Source: Rhizobiales bacterium Ga0077537
Lineage (GTDB): Bacteria > Pseudomonadota > Alphaproteobacteria > Rhizobiales > Hyphomicrobiaceae
Reading direction: 5' to 3'
DNA: 64,000 bases
NCBI GenBank assembly: GCA_001464955.1
Contig: LNEM01000032.1
Coordinates: 18,127 to 82,126 of the forward strand
The notes beneath the pieces were generated by a model. That model saw nothing but the letters and a program-made list of their open reading frames with translations, was not told the DNA's origin and ran no database searches. Shown here in pieces: positions 19,098 to 28,051 of the stretch (position 1 is the first letter of the stretch; the number at the start of each line of letters is the position of its first letter). Made by a program: the position numbers and the translations under genes.

Positions 19098-19794
19098 GCG
19101 CTCACCGCCTCGGATCGAGTTTCTGTGCGATGAAGCCGACAAGGGCGTCATCTCGGAGCCGACGCCTGCGAAAGGCTATATGCCCGACTGGTTCCGCAAG
19201 TTGCCGCCAATCACGCAAAGCGAAGTGTCCTCGGCAAGCAGTGGCCTCACGGTGAAGCGCTGCATGCCGTTCCTGGACGCGCTGACGACAGGATGGATCC
19301 TGCCTCTCGCCGCCTCGGTTCGCCTCGAGATCCGCGACGGTGGCACGCATGTGGATGCCGGCTGGGATTTCGACAAGGTCATGGTGTCGAACCACGGCAT
19401 GCATCAAGTTGCCGGCAATCCCTTCGAGCCGCGGCCGCCATGCAAGTTCCACAATTACTGGACGATCACGACACCACCGGGCTGGAGTTGCCTGTTCGTC
19501 CCCCCGTTGAACCGCCCCGATTCCATCGTCGAAGTTTTGGCGGGCGTGGTCGATACCGATACCTACCAAAGCCTGATCAACTTCCCGTTCATCGCCAAGG
19601 CCCCCGACGGCGTCTACAAGCTCGAGCGCGGTCACCCGCTTGTTCAGGTCATTCCCTTTCGCCGCGACGCGACTCACATCGAAGGATCGGTCAGGGTCGA
19701 GACGTCGCGGGAAAAGGATCTCCGCCTGAAGATCCTGAGGCAGACGCAGGTCACCGAAGGCTGGTATCGCCAGGAGGCGCGCGCAAAGCGCTGA
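19090..19794 (+). CDS. DUF6065-like protein
   Basis: 234 residues without signal peptide or membrane helix. Motifs are a PDWFRKLPP segment near residue 33, VKRCMPFLDALTTGWILPL, CKFHNYWTITTPPGWSCLFVPPLNRPD, and GVVDTDTYQSLINFPFIAK followed by GHPLVQVIPFRRD. This order (Cys-Pro plus Gly-Trp, PPGWSCLF, VVDTDxY, NFPF, QVIPFKR) is that of a conserved family of unknown function that I recognise as DUF6065, frequent in phages and marine bacteria. No partner gene is evident; a palindromic hairpin follows about 85 bp downstream. Confidence 0.7.
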   Translation: MFMRSPPRIEFLCDEADKGVISEPTPAKGYMPDWFRKLPPITQSEVSSASSGLTVKRCMPFLDALTTGWILPLAASVRLEIRDGGTHVDAGWDFDKVMVSNHGMHQVAGNPFEPRPPCKFHNYWTITTPPGWSCLFVPPLNRPDSIVEVLAGVVDTDTYQSLINFPFIAKAPDGVYKLERGHPLVQVIPFRRDATHIEGSVRVETSREKDLRLKILRQTQVTEGWYRQEARAKR

Positions 19795-19879
19795 TCCGCC
19801 CGGCACTATCGGTCGAAAGTCTCCAGACATCTAGTGAGCCCGGATGGCATCGGCCGCCGGGCCATCATTGTGCGCCGAT

Positions 19880-19912
19880 GAGCCCCCGGAACGCCCGATC
19901 GCTCGGGGGCTC
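19880..19912 (+). terminator. GC-rich inverted repeat downstream of the DUF6065-like gene
   Basis: GAGCCCCCG and CGGGGGCTC form a perfect 9-bp stem around a 15-base loop. No T-run follows on either strand, so it may be a Rho-assisted terminator or simply a stable mRNA end for the upstream plus-strand gene. Confidence 0.4.
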
Positions 19913-20017
19913 GCGACGCCGGAGAGCCACGGCTCGGGCGGGGCGGAAAACATCTTCCGGGCTGGATGAGATCGAATGCAGCCTGATCACCTTCCTGCGG
20001 TAGAGGTGAATGGGGAA

Positions 20018-20047
20018 AGGGCGAGCGGACCCGAAGCCGCTCGCCCT
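20018..20047 (-). terminator. Hairpin terminator of the Ser/Asn-repeat protein gene
   Basis: An 11-bp perfect stem (AGGGCGAGCGG with CCGCTCGCCCT) and 8-base loop lie 46 bp past the stop of the minus-strand repeat gene. On the minus strand the hairpin is followed by TTCCCC, a weak T-run. Confidence 0.6.
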
Positions 20048-20093
20048 CCCGATGCCGGACGCGCCGGCGTTCCTGCGATGCAGAGCCCGAGGC

Positions 20094-20504
20094 TTAAGTC
20101 GACGAGTTCGAGCTGGAATTGCTGCTCGAGTTCGAGGAGGAGTTCGAGCTGGAGTTGCTGCTCGAGTTCGAGGAGGAGTTCGAGCTGGAGTTGCTGCTCG
20201 AGTTCGAAGAGGAGTTCGAGCTGGAGTTGCTGCTCGAGTTCGAAGAGGAGTTCGAGCTGGAGTTGTTGCTCGAGTTCGAAGACGAGTTCGAGCTCGAATT
20301 GGAACTTCCGCGGACGAAGCGTCGCGAGCGGGCTTCCTGCCACGTCGTCGGAAGGGCAGACTGAGCCGTGTCTGCCACTTCTTTGGTGACGACGCTCGGC
20401 ATCCCGCCGGGGAGCAGGTTCGTGGCCGTCTCGGCCTGCGCGGTAAGGGCGCCGCCGACCGTCAGCGCCACCACGGCCGTCGTGAACTTCATGGTCTTGG
20501 TCAT
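20094..20504 (-). CDS. Small secreted protein with long Ser/Asn repeat tail
   Basis: 136 residues from the ATG at 20504, which has a GGAG Shine-Dalgarno; ATGs at 20516 and 20492 are alternatives. Residues 1-24 form a signal peptide (MTKTMKF, hydrophobic core, cleavage at TAQA-ETA). Residues 25-66 are a unique segment ending in a basic stretch (ARSRRFVRG). The remaining roughly 70 residues are almost only Ser and Asn in an SSSN tetrapeptide repeat ending in Thr. The tail must be disordered and hydrophilic, possibly a linker, adhesin stalk or metal/ice surface. It lies 157 bp downstream of, and on the same strand as, the MacAB-type exporter genes. The function is unknown. Confidence 0.75.
   Translation of the reverse strand: MTKTMKFTTAVVALTVGGALTAQAETATNLLPGGMPSVVTKEVADTAQSALPTTWQEARSRRFVRGSSNSSSNSSSNSSNNSSSNSSSNSSSNSSSNSSSNSSSNSSSNSSSNSSSNSSSNSSSNSSSNSSSNSST
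20104..20306. repeat. 36-bp tandem repeat encoding (SSSN)3
   Basis: About five and a half copies of a 36-bp unit starting GAGTTCGAGCTGGAGTTGCT lie in the 3' part of the repeat gene. The unit is itself built of diverged 12-bp pieces. Differences between copies are few and mostly synonymous (GAG/GAA, CTG/TTG), so recent slippage or unequal crossing over is likely. The unit contains no stop codon in several frames, creating long spurious frames on both strands. Confidence 0.9.
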
Positions 20505-20661
20505 ACCAGACTCCATTTTTGCTGTGTGACACCGGCTGACAGCCGACGTCGTCCTGACAACGCCCGGCCTCGATCGATATTCCAGAAAGGTCTCCGATGA
20601 ATTGCGTTGGCTCGCGCGGTGGCGTGATCTGGTGCGCCCAAACTCGCTTGGCTGCTGCGCA

Positions 20662-21882
20662 TCAGGCGGCGCGAAGACCTGAGATCGGATCGAGGCGAGC
20701 CGCACGTCGGGCCGGTGCGAAACCGAACGTGACCCCGATCGCTAGCGCCATGGCGAAGGAAACCCACACGACATCCGCATCGAGCACGAAAGGAACCTGA
20801 AGCAGAGGGGCAAGGAACACGGCAGATCCGACACCGACGAGTGTCCCGAACACGCTGCCGATCGTCGAGAGAGCGACGGCTTCGATCAGGAATTGCCCGA
20901 GGATGTGCCCCGGAAGGGCCCCGATCGCCATGCGAATGGCAATTTCGCGACGGCGCTCGGCGACCGAGACCAGCATGACGTTCGTGATCCCGAGACCGCC
21001 GACGAGCAGCATGAGAACCGCGATGGTGCCGAGCAGAGACGTCATCATACGGGCTGTAGCAGCTGATGCCTCGGCGATCTGGCGCATGTCGAGAAGTGTG
21101 AAGTCGCTAGGCTCGAACGGATCGAGACGCCGTCGCTCGCGCATGAGCGCCTCGAGTGCATCCTTTTGCGCCGGCGTGACTTTCCCGCCGACGGCCGTCA
21201 CCACGATAGTTCCGATGTCCGGGCTTCCCTGCACGCGTCGCTGATAGGCATCGAAGGGTATGGCGACGATGTTGTCGCTGTCTTCTTCGCCCGACTGTCC
21301 TCTCGGCGCGAGGACGCCGATCACCGTGCACGGTACGGTTCCAAGCCTGAGCAGTGCCCCGAGTGCTTCGCCGCCCTGGAAGAACTGAGTGCGGATGGTC
21401 TCGCCGATGATGCAGGCCGCGGCGCCGACGTGCATCTCGTGCGCTGTGAACGCCCGACCTTCGGCAACCGACCAGGCACGTGCCGCGAAATAGTCGCTCT
21501 CGGTGCCGAGCAGCGTGGTCATCAGATTGTGCCGGCCGGACACGACGCGCGCCTTGCGAGAGACGAGAGGCACAACAGACTGAACATGTCGCACGCTCGA
21601 TCGGATGGCCTCGACATCGGCATAATCGAAAGCCTGGGCCTCGATCGAGGCTCCTTTCCCACCTCGCGCGCGTTGACCGACACGAAGGGTGAGAACGCCG
21701 ACGCCGAGTTTGTTGATCTCGGTCTCGACCTTGCGCGACACGCCATGGCCCAGGGTGGTCATCGCTATGACGGCTGCGACGCCGGCGACGACGCTCAGGA
21801 TCGTGAGCAACGAGCGCAATGGATTGGCTCGCAGCGCATCGATGGCATGCCTGGGTAGCTCAGCCAGCATCGCGGCGCGCAT
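20662..21882 (-). CDS. MacB-type ABC transporter permease
   Basis: 406-residue permease of the MacB/LolCE/FtsX superfamily. An N-terminal helix (LLTILSVVAGVAAVIAM, about residues 25-45) is followed by a large periplasmic MacB_PCD domain (about 50-270) and three C-terminal helices with the conserved LGITNVMLVSVAERRREIAIRMAIGA loop. It begins 23 bp inside the 3' end of the ATPase gene; an ATG at 21870 is an alternative. E. coli MacB fuses ATPase and permease, while here they are separate. It acts with the MacA-like adaptor and presumably an outer-membrane TolC encoded elsewhere. Confidence 0.88.
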   Translation of the reverse strand: MRAAMLAELPRHAIDALRANPLRSLLTILSVVAGVAAVIAMTTLGHGVSRKVETEINKLGVGVLTLRVGQRARGGKGASIEAQAFDYADVEAIRSSVRHVQSVVPLVSRKARVVSGRHNLMTTLLGTESDYFAARAWSVAEGRAFTAHEMHVGAAACIIGETIRTQFFQGGEALGALLRLGTVPCTVIGVLAPRGQSGEEDSDNIVAIPFDAYQRRVQGSPDIGTIVVTAVGGKVTPAQKDALEALMRERRRLDPFEPSDFTLLDMRQIAEASAATARMMTSLLGTIAVLMLLVGGLGITNVMLVSVAERRREIAIRMAIGALPGHILGQFLIEAVALSTIGSVFGTLVGVGSAVFLAPLLQVPFVLDADVVWVSFAMALAIGVTFGFAPARRAARLDPISGLRAA

Positions 21883-22576
21883 CGGTCGGCGTGTCGCTGA
21901 CGATCCGCCCGTCCACGAGACGGATCATTCGGCCGCAACGGTGGGCGATCCTTTCGTCGTGGGTGACGAGGACGACGGTCGTGTTCTGCGTCCGGTTGAG
22001 GGTGTGGAAGACGTCGATGATGTCGTCTCCCGTGGCAGCATCCACGGCACCCGTTGGTTCGTCGGCGATGAGAAGCGGCGGCTCGGAGACGATGGCCCGC
22101 GCTATGGCGATCCGTTGCTGCTGCCCACCCGACATCGCGCCGGGACGATGCCTCGCCCGATCGATGAGCCCGACGGCATCGAGCGCACGCTCGACCCGTC
22201 GCCCCCGCTCCGGTGGTGGCACTCCCCGGTAGATCAGCGGCAGCTCGACATTGCGCCAGGCATCCATGCGCTCGAGAAGCTGATAGCCCTGGAATACGAA
22301 ACCGATGGTGTCGCGCCGGAGACGGGATCTCTGATCGACCGCGAGCGAAGCCGTCTCCACGCCGGCAAGCAGGCAGGAGCCCGAACAGGGCACATCGAGG
22401 CACCCGAGCAGATTGAGCATCGTGGACTTTCCCGATCCGCTCGCCCCGACGATGGCAGCAAATTCGCCGGGCTGGATCGATACGGTGGCCGACTTGAGGG
22501 CCTCGACCCGGGCGTTCCCGCGCCCGTAGGTCTTGCTCGCCATACGCAAGGCCACGATCGGCGAAGCGGTCGTCAT
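21860..22576 (-). CDS. MacB/LolD-type ABC transporter ATP-binding protein
   Basis: 238-residue ATPase. Walker A is GASGSGKST, the Q-loop FVFQGYQLLERM, the signature MSGGQQQRIAIARAIV, Walker B LLIADEPTGAVD and the H-loop VLVTHDERIAHRCGR, all typical of the LolD/MacB class. It overlaps the MacA-like gene by ATGA and the permease gene by 23 bp, so the three genes are translationally coupled. Confidence 0.92.
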   Translation of the reverse strand: MTTASPIVALRMASKTYGRGNARVEALKSATVSIQPGEFAAIVGASGSGKSTMLNLLGCLDVPCSGSCLLAGVETASLAVDQRSRLRRDTIGFVFQGYQLLERMDAWRNVELPLIYRGVPPPERGRRVERALDAVGLIDRARHRPGAMSGGQQQRIAIARAIVSEPPLLIADEPTGAVDAATGDDIIDVFHTLNRTQNTTVVLVTHDERIAHRCGRMIRLVDGRIVSDTPTDARRDAG

Positions 22577-23922
22577 CGGCGCCCCGCTTGTTCGGGGCCA
22601 CGACCGAGATCGACGGCGACGCGCCGTTCGGAATCGATATCGCCAGCGAGAATATGCGTGAGTTGACCGTCACTCAGCCCGACGCGAATTCGGATCGGCC
22701 TGACGTCGCCGTTGCCGCTCGCGAGCACGAGCCGTTCGTCGGCGTCGAGAGGCTCGTCCACTCCTGACCAGGGCATCGCCTGCCGAGAGGCCGGGTTGGC
22801 CGCTGCCCAGAAGCGTTGCAAGCCGCCGAGCGGTGCCTCGCTGGTCGTGACCGACGCGAGATAAGTTGTTGCAAATCGCAGGGCCGCGTTAGGCACCAGG
22901 AGTCCTCGATCGACCTTGTCGACGACGATGTCGGCATTCGCCGTCATGCCCGGCCGGAGCTGGATCTCGCGATTGTCGAACTGCAGGATCGCTTTGTAGG
23001 TCACCACGCCCTGCACGATCTCGGGGCCGATATGAACGCGCTCGACGACGGCGTCGATCCTGCGCCCGCGCAGCGCGTGAACATCGAATGTCGCCGTCTG
23101 GCCTCGACGGATACGCAGCGCGTCAGCTTCGTCGATGTTGACGCGAAGCTCCATTTTGTCGAGATCCGGCGCCAGGCGAAACAGGACGGGCGCTGCGAGC
23201 GCTGACGCAATCGTCTGGCCGGGCTCCACGGCACGGCGCAGGACGATGCCGTCGATCGGCGCCGTGATCCGCGCCTTGGCCAGCCGTGCCTCCGCGATCT
23301 TCGCGTCAGCCTCGGCAACGGCGAGTTCGGCCTTGAGGGTTTCGATCCGGGCCACGTTCTGCTGGGCGAGCGAAACCGACTGATCGAGGTCTCGCTGCGA
23401 GGTCTGGCCCCGTTGGGCCAGGGTCGATTTTCGAGTGAGATCTTTCTGCAGCGCCGTGCGCTCGGCTTCGGCCTGGTGAAGCCTCGCCATGGCGGCCGCG
23501 ACAACGGCCTTTGCGCGCAGGTTCTCTTGTTGCCACGTCGCAGCATCGAGCTCCGCGAGCACCTCGCCGGCCACGACGCGCTGATTGGCTTCGACGTGCA
23601 CCCTGGTGATCGTGCCGGACAACTCGGTCGACACATCGACGATGTGGAGAGGCTCGACGGTGCCGGTTGCCGTCACGGCGACGGCGAGTTGGCCTTGGAC
23701 GACCGGCGCCGTCACGAACTTGTCCCGAGTGTCGGAGTTCGGCTCGGCTTGAAACGAGGTAGACACGAGATGCGCCATCGCGAGAAACGAGAATGCCGCG
23801 ATCTCGCTCAGCAATACCGGGCCACGTCTCGGCGGGGTTGCCGCCACGGGACACGCCTCGGCGCGGCTCCCGGGCGGTAGATCGTCACCCGGTGGGGTCG
23901 GTCTGGGCTCATCGGGCTTCAT
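22573..23922 (-). CDS. MacA-like periplasmic adaptor (HlyD/RND membrane fusion family)
   Basis: 449 residues from the ATG at 23922. An N-terminal Pro-rich cytoplasmic stretch precedes a membrane anchor near residues 35-60. Then come the first lipoyl/barrel-sandwich half (VAVTATGTVEPLHIVDVSTELSG), a long alpha-hairpin coiled coil (about 125-210, rich in Ala/Gln/Glu), the second half (ARITAPIDGIVLRRAVEPGQTI) and a beta-barrel with a RPGMTANADIVVDKV segment. It connects the MacB-type exporter to an outer-membrane channel. First gene of the exporter operon. Confidence 0.88.
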   Translation of the reverse strand: MKPDEPRPTPPGDDLPPGSRAEACPVAATPPRRGPVLLSEIAAFSFLAMAHLVSTSFQAEPNSDTRDKFVTAPVVQGQLAVAVTATGTVEPLHIVDVSTELSGTITRVHVEANQRVVAGEVLAELDAATWQQENLRAKAVVAAAMARLHQAEAERTALQKDLTRKSTLAQRGQTSQRDLDQSVSLAQQNVARIETLKAELAVAEADAKIAEARLAKARITAPIDGIVLRRAVEPGQTIASALAAPVLFRLAPDLDKMELRVNIDEADALRIRRGQTATFDVHALRGRRIDAVVERVHIGPEIVQGVVTYKAILQFDNREIQLRPGMTANADIVVDKVDRGLLVPNAALRFATTYLASVTTSEAPLGGLQRFWAAANPASRQAMPWSGVDEPLDADERLVLASGNGDVRPIRIRVGLSDGQLTHILAGDIDSERRVAVDLGRGPEQAGRR

Positions 23923-24038
23923 GGCAATGCACTCGACTATCTTGGGAAGAGCGCGGCATGCACCCATCCTGCGCCGACAACGACGGAGGGCAGAAATTAT
24001 TCCATGTCATCGCTCCGCAGTGGCCGGTGCCCGCCGGG

Positions 24039-25280
24039 CTACACGCAAGCCGCCTCGATCATCTTCTGTCGAAGGCCGGGCGTTCGAAGTCGCCAGTTGG
24101 CATCGCAAACGCGGTCATCCTTGGCGAGCAACATTCCGACATGCAGCATCCGCGCGGTGCGCTCGGTCGCGCGCTCGAGCAGAGCTTCGGCATCACGAAG
24201 CGCGTCGTCGAGTGTGCACGGTTGCTCAAGGATGCTGGCATAGGCTTCGATACCGTGGTCCCGCAAGGTCTCGACAGCGTCCCCTAGCGACCCCGCCAAT
24301 GCGATCGTCGGAATGCCACGCTCGGCGGCTGCCCTTGCAAGTTCGCAAGGCACCTTGCCCGCAACGGACTGCCCATCGAGCATTCCCTCACCCGTGACGA
24401 CGATGTCGACGCCTTCGAGCAAGGCATCGAGGTCGAGGAAGCGCGCGATGAACTGCATGCGCGGAACCAGTTTCGCTCCGGCGAAGGCGATGAGGGCCGC
24501 CCCGATGCCCCCCGACGCACCTGAGCCGGGCATCCGGGCGAGATCGATGCCGAGCTGCGAACGGAGCACCCGATCGAAGCCGCCGAACGCGTGCTCGAGA
24601 GCCTCGATCTGCTCAGCCGTCGCACCTTTCTGGCTGGCGTGGCGACGCGTGACGCCACGCGCACCGAGCAGCACGTTGTCCGCGTTGACGGAGGCCTCGA
24701 TCGTCACGGCGCTGAGCCGTGGATCGAGGGCGGAGACGTCGATCTGCGAGAGCCGCGCCAGCTCGCCTCCCCCGTCTCCGAGCACTCGCCCGGACGCGTC
24801 GAGGAAGCGTACGCCGAGCTCCGTGGCGAGACCCATTCCGGCATCATGAACGCCGGAGTCCCCGCAACCGATCACAATATGTCTGGCACCGAAGCCGAGC
24901 GCCGCCGTCATGAGTTGGCCGACGCCGCGGCTCGACGTGCGCGTCGGGTCGCGGCGATCGCGCGGGACGAGCGAAAGCCCAGCTGCCGAGCTGACCCCGA
25001 TCAGCGCCGTCTGATTGCCGATGCCACCGAAAAGTCCGATACGGGCAACCACAGGTTCACCGAGCGGCCCCGACACGCGGACGTCCCGTGTGGTCCCACC
25101 ACCCAGCGAGACCAGGGTCTCGACAAATCCCTCGCCGCCGTCTGGGATCGGCGCGAGGCGTAGCTCCGCATCGGGCCAAACCCGCTGCAGACCGCGAGCT
25201 ATCGACATCGTTGCCTGAACGGGGCTCAGACATTCCTTGAACCCGGACGGCGCGATCAGGATTCCGAGTGATCGTGTCAT
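24039..25280 (-). CDS. glxK: Glycerate 2-kinase (GlxK/GarK family)
   Basis: Phosphorylates D-glycerate with ATP to 2-phosphoglycerate, feeding glycolysis from the glyoxylate/tartronate pathway. 413 residues from the ATG at 25280, with the family N-terminus IAPSGFKECLSPVQATMSIARGL and the blocks PIPDGGEGFVETL, GCGDSGVHDAGMG, PGSGASGGIGAALIAF and VTGEGMLDGQS. The length is somewhat above the usual 380 because of a C-terminal segment. It is not clearly in an operon; no glyoxylate carboligase or tartronate-semialdehyde reductase is in the window. The gene symbol follows the family and is not proven. Confidence 0.85.
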   Translation of the reverse strand: MTRSLGILIAPSGFKECLSPVQATMSIARGLQRVWPDAELRLAPIPDGGEGFVETLVSLGGGTTRDVRVSGPLGEPVVARIGLFGGIGNQTALIGVSSAAGLSLVPRDRRDPTRTSSRGVGQLMTAALGFGARHIVIGCGDSGVHDAGMGLATELGVRFLDASGRVLGDGGGELARLSQIDVSALDPRLSAVTIEASVNADNVLLGARGVTRRHASQKGATAEQIEALEHAFGGFDRVLRSQLGIDLARMPGSGASGGIGAALIAFAGAKLVPRMQFIARFLDLDALLEGVDIVVTGEGMLDGQSVAGKVPCELARAAAERGIPTIALAGSLGDAVETLRDHGIEAYASILEQPCTLDDALRDAEALLERATERTARMLHVGMLLAKDDRVCDANWRLRTPGLRQKMIEAACV

Positions 25281-25462
25281 GGAACTCTCCTGTCTGTGCG
25301 ACAGACTGAGAGTGGACAACGCTAGAATGCCGGAACTATTCCACGACACGATCTGCGAATCTACGCGCCGACTCCGGGCGGCGCCGGAAGGAAGCGGGTA
25401 TCGGAAACCACGATCGCGTGTTCTGATCCACCGCCTTCGCCCCGTGCATCAGCCGATTTGCT

Positions 25463-26137
25463 TCAGTCGAACCCGTAGTACTTGACCACGTTGGCGGTGC
25501 TCTCGCGGTCGCTGACGAGAGTGTTCTCGATCGCATCCGTCCTCGGATAGCCGATACTCATACCCGTCACGAGAACCTGGTCCGAGGGCACGTCGAGATG
25601 GCGAAAGATCGCCTCCTGATAAGGAACCCACGCCGCCTGCGGGCATGTTTCAAGCCCGAGGCCCTTCGCCGCCAGCATGATCGTTTGGATATACATTCCG
25701 ACGTCGGCCCAGTTGCCCTGGCCGAGATAGGCATCGGTCGTCACGAACAGGCCGAGCGGCGCGTCGAAGAACTCGAAGTTGCGGAGAGACTGACGGGTTC
25801 CGGCTTCCCGATCGCCCTTCTGGATGCCGAGCAACCCGAACAGCGCCCACCCGAGCTCACGCCGGCGCGAATTGTGAAGTTCGCTCCACTTGGCGGGGTA
25901 GTAGCCGAAGTCCGCATAGGACTTGCCCTGCCCGCTGCGGGCCAGTTCGATCACGTCGCTGCTGATCGCTTTCTTGACGCTGCCCGTGCAGACATAGGTA
26001 TGCCACGGCTGGGTATTCGTCCCGCTCGGCGCGCGCTGCGCGATCTCGAGGAGCTTGTCGATGGTCGCGCGCGGGACGGGATCGGGCTTGAACGCCCGTA
26101 TGGACGTGCGCGTGCGAATGGCCTCGATGACATCCAT
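25463..26137 (-). CDS. Nitroreductase family protein
   Basis: FMN-dependent NAD(P)H oxidoreductase of 224 residues. The ATG at 26137 follows a GGGGAG Shine-Dalgarno; a longer frame upstream has no similarity. MDVIEAIRTRTSIRAFKPDPVP is the family N-terminus carrying the FMN phosphate-binding arginines, RAPSGTNTQPW is the flavin site, and GLETCPQAAW with a GYP near residue 200 mark the C-terminal half. The substrate is unknown. It is divergent from the acyl-CoA synthetase-like gene, with 188 bp between. Confidence 0.9.
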   Translation of the reverse strand: MDVIEAIRTRTSIRAFKPDPVPRATIDKLLEIAQRAPSGTNTQPWHTYVCTGSVKKAISSDVIELARSGQGKSYADFGYYPAKWSELHNSRRRELGWALFGLLGIQKGDREAGTRQSLRNFEFFDAPLGLFVTTDAYLGQGNWADVGMYIQTIMLAAKGLGLETCPQAAWVPYQEAIFRHLDVPSDQVLVTGMSIGYPRTDAIENTLVSDRESTANVVKYYGFD

Positions 26138-26325
26138 CGACAAAGTCTCCCCGGAAAGGTTTCGAACAGCGTAGTGCAGGGTCGTGCTGCCGGCAACTGC
26201 GGCGGGGCGATTGCGACCTGACATGAAGCCGAAGGCAGCTTCCTTGACGCTCAGTCGATTGTAATCGAACTTGCCGACAGCGCGGGAGTCGCGCGGATGC
26301 ATGCAAGTGGCGCGAGGAGACGTTC

Positions 26326-27888
26326 ATGACCGTTCGGTTCGGGGACCTGCTCGAGAAGGCTTCCCGGGTCTACGGGGACGATCCCGCTGTCACGGCCGAG
26401 GGGCGTACGAAGTCGTGGCGCGAGGTTCACGCGCGCTGTCGCAATGTCGCCGCCGGCCTCGAGCGCCTCGGCTTGAAGCCGGGTGATCGGGTTGCCTACC
26501 TCGGGTTCAATTCCGACGCGCTCTTCGAATGCTACTTCGCGCCGTCGCTGGCGGGTTGCGAGGCTGTCGTGATGAACTATCGCTGGTCGGCTCGCGAGTG
26601 CGCGGCCGCCTTGCGCGAGTGCACGCCCAAAGCTCTGATCTTCGACGCGGCACACGCCGATCTGGCGGGCCAGGCCGTGGCCGAAGTCGCTCGACCGCTG
26701 CACATGATCGAGGTCGGACCATTGCCGCGGACGTCCAGCATCGCCTACGAGGAACTTGCGACGCGAAAAGGTACGCCCACCGCGCGGGGGTCGTGCGATG
26801 ACGACACGTTGATCATCTATTTCACGGGCGGCACGACAGGGCGATCCAAGGGCGTGATGCTGTCCCACTGGAACCTGTTTGCAAACGCCATGGGCGCTCC
26901 GCACATCATGGGCAACGAGCGAAACAGCGCCCAGATGGTCGTCGGCCCGATGTTTCACCTCGCGCCGGGTTCGCGAATATTCTCGGCCGTGCTCCTCAAC
27001 ATTCACTCGGTCATCATGCAGCGCTTCGACGTGACCGAGATGATGGCGCTGATCGAGCGCCACAGGATCCATTCGCTCACGCTCGTTCCGACGATGATGC
27101 ACATGATCCTCGCGCATCCCGAATTCGCCCGCTACGACTTGTCGTCCGTCGGCCAGATAACGCTCGGCGGATCGCCGACACCACGCGACCTCCTCGAGAA
27201 GGTCATCTCCGCGTTTCCTACGGCCAAGCTCAACAACGGCTATGGCATGACGGAAATGTCGCCGATGCTGGCGGCGCTGACCGCCGACTATCACGTGCTC
27301 GAGGGACCGAAGGCGGGCAAACTCAACTCGGTCGGCCGGCCGGTCCCTTACCTCGACATCCGGATCTTCGACGCCGACGATCGCGAGTTGCCGCAGGGCG
27401 AGATCGGCGAGATCGTGGCCCGCGGGCCGACGGTCATGAAGGGCTACCTCAACCGTCCGGACGAGAACGCAGTCGCGCTCCGCGGCGGCTGGTTTCATAC
27501 CGGCGACATGGGCTACTTCGACAGGGACGGTCTCCTGTACATCTCGGGTCGATCGAAGGACATGATCATCTCCGGTGGCGAGAACGTCTACCCGACCGAG
27601 ATCGAGGACGTGATCTCGACGCATCCCGCCGTATCGCAGGTGGCCGTTATCGGCGTGCCGTCGGAGAAATGGGGCGAAGCGGTACATGCCGTCGTGATCC
27701 TCGCTCAAGGCTGCGAAGTCTCCGCCGACGATCTGGTCGCGCATTGCCGGGCGCATCTGGCCGGCTACAAATGTCCGCGCGGCATTACCTTCAGGCGTGA
27801 ACCGATGCCGCTGTCGCCCGCCAACAAGGTTCTGAAGACCGAGCTGCGAAAGCAGGTACTGGAGCAGCTCGGGGGGCAGACTGGTTGA
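26326..27888 (+). CDS. Long-chain fatty acid-CoA ligase-like AMP-binding enzyme
   Basis: Activates a carboxylic acid to the acyl-adenylate and then acyl-CoA. 520 residues with the P-loop IIYFTGGTTGRSKGVMLSH (about 165-183), adenine site NNGYGMTEMSP, HTGDMGYFDRDG, the hinge SGGENVYPTEIE and the catalytic Lys in SPANKVLKTELR near the C-terminus. A GAGGAGA Shine-Dalgarno precedes the ATG. It lies directly upstream of the TRAP operon; a common carboxylate substrate for both is plausible but unproven. Confidence 0.9.
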   Translation: MTVRFGDLLEKASRVYGDDPAVTAEGRTKSWREVHARCRNVAAGLERLGLKPGDRVAYLGFNSDALFECYFAPSLAGCEAVVMNYRWSARECAAALRECTPKALIFDAAHADLAGQAVAEVARPLHMIEVGPLPRTSSIAYEELATRKGTPTARGSCDDDTLIIYFTGGTTGRSKGVMLSHWNLFANAMGAPHIMGNERNSAQMVVGPMFHLAPGSRIFSAVLLNIHSVIMQRFDVTEMMALIERHRIHSLTLVPTMMHMILAHPEFARYDLSSVGQITLGGSPTPRDLLEKVISAFPTAKLNNGYGMTEMSPMLAALTADYHVLEGPKAGKLNSVGRPVPYLDIRIFDADDRELPQGEIGEIVARGPTVMKGYLNRPDENAVALRGGWFHTGDMGYFDRDGLLYISGRSKDMIISGGENVYPTEIEDVISTHPAVSQVAVIGVPSEKWGEAVHAVVILAQGCEVSADDLVAHCRAHLAGYKCPRGITFRREPMPLSPANKVLKTELRKQVLEQLGGQTG

Positions 27889-28051
27889 TCCCGGGCGGGC
27901 GTCGCTGATCGGATGGCGGACGCCGGCTCGGCGTCTGTCATCGTCATGTGCCGATCGATAGCTATTCACTGTTGCGTGCGTCCGTTCCTGTGCCACTATC
28001 CGTGTGTTGGCCGAGCAGGCCTCAGAGCAAAAGCCTATTGGGAGGAAGACG

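Noticed and set aside
20104..20306. Repeat block as a CRISPR array, or as the Glu/Leu- or Arg-rich proteins of the other frames
   Set aside because: Units are contiguous without spacers. Only the SSSN frame has a signal peptide and Shine-Dalgarno.
27920..27936. 7-bp inverted repeat after the acyl-CoA synthetase gene as a terminator
   Set aside because: Short stem with a 3-base loop and no T-run; not convincing.
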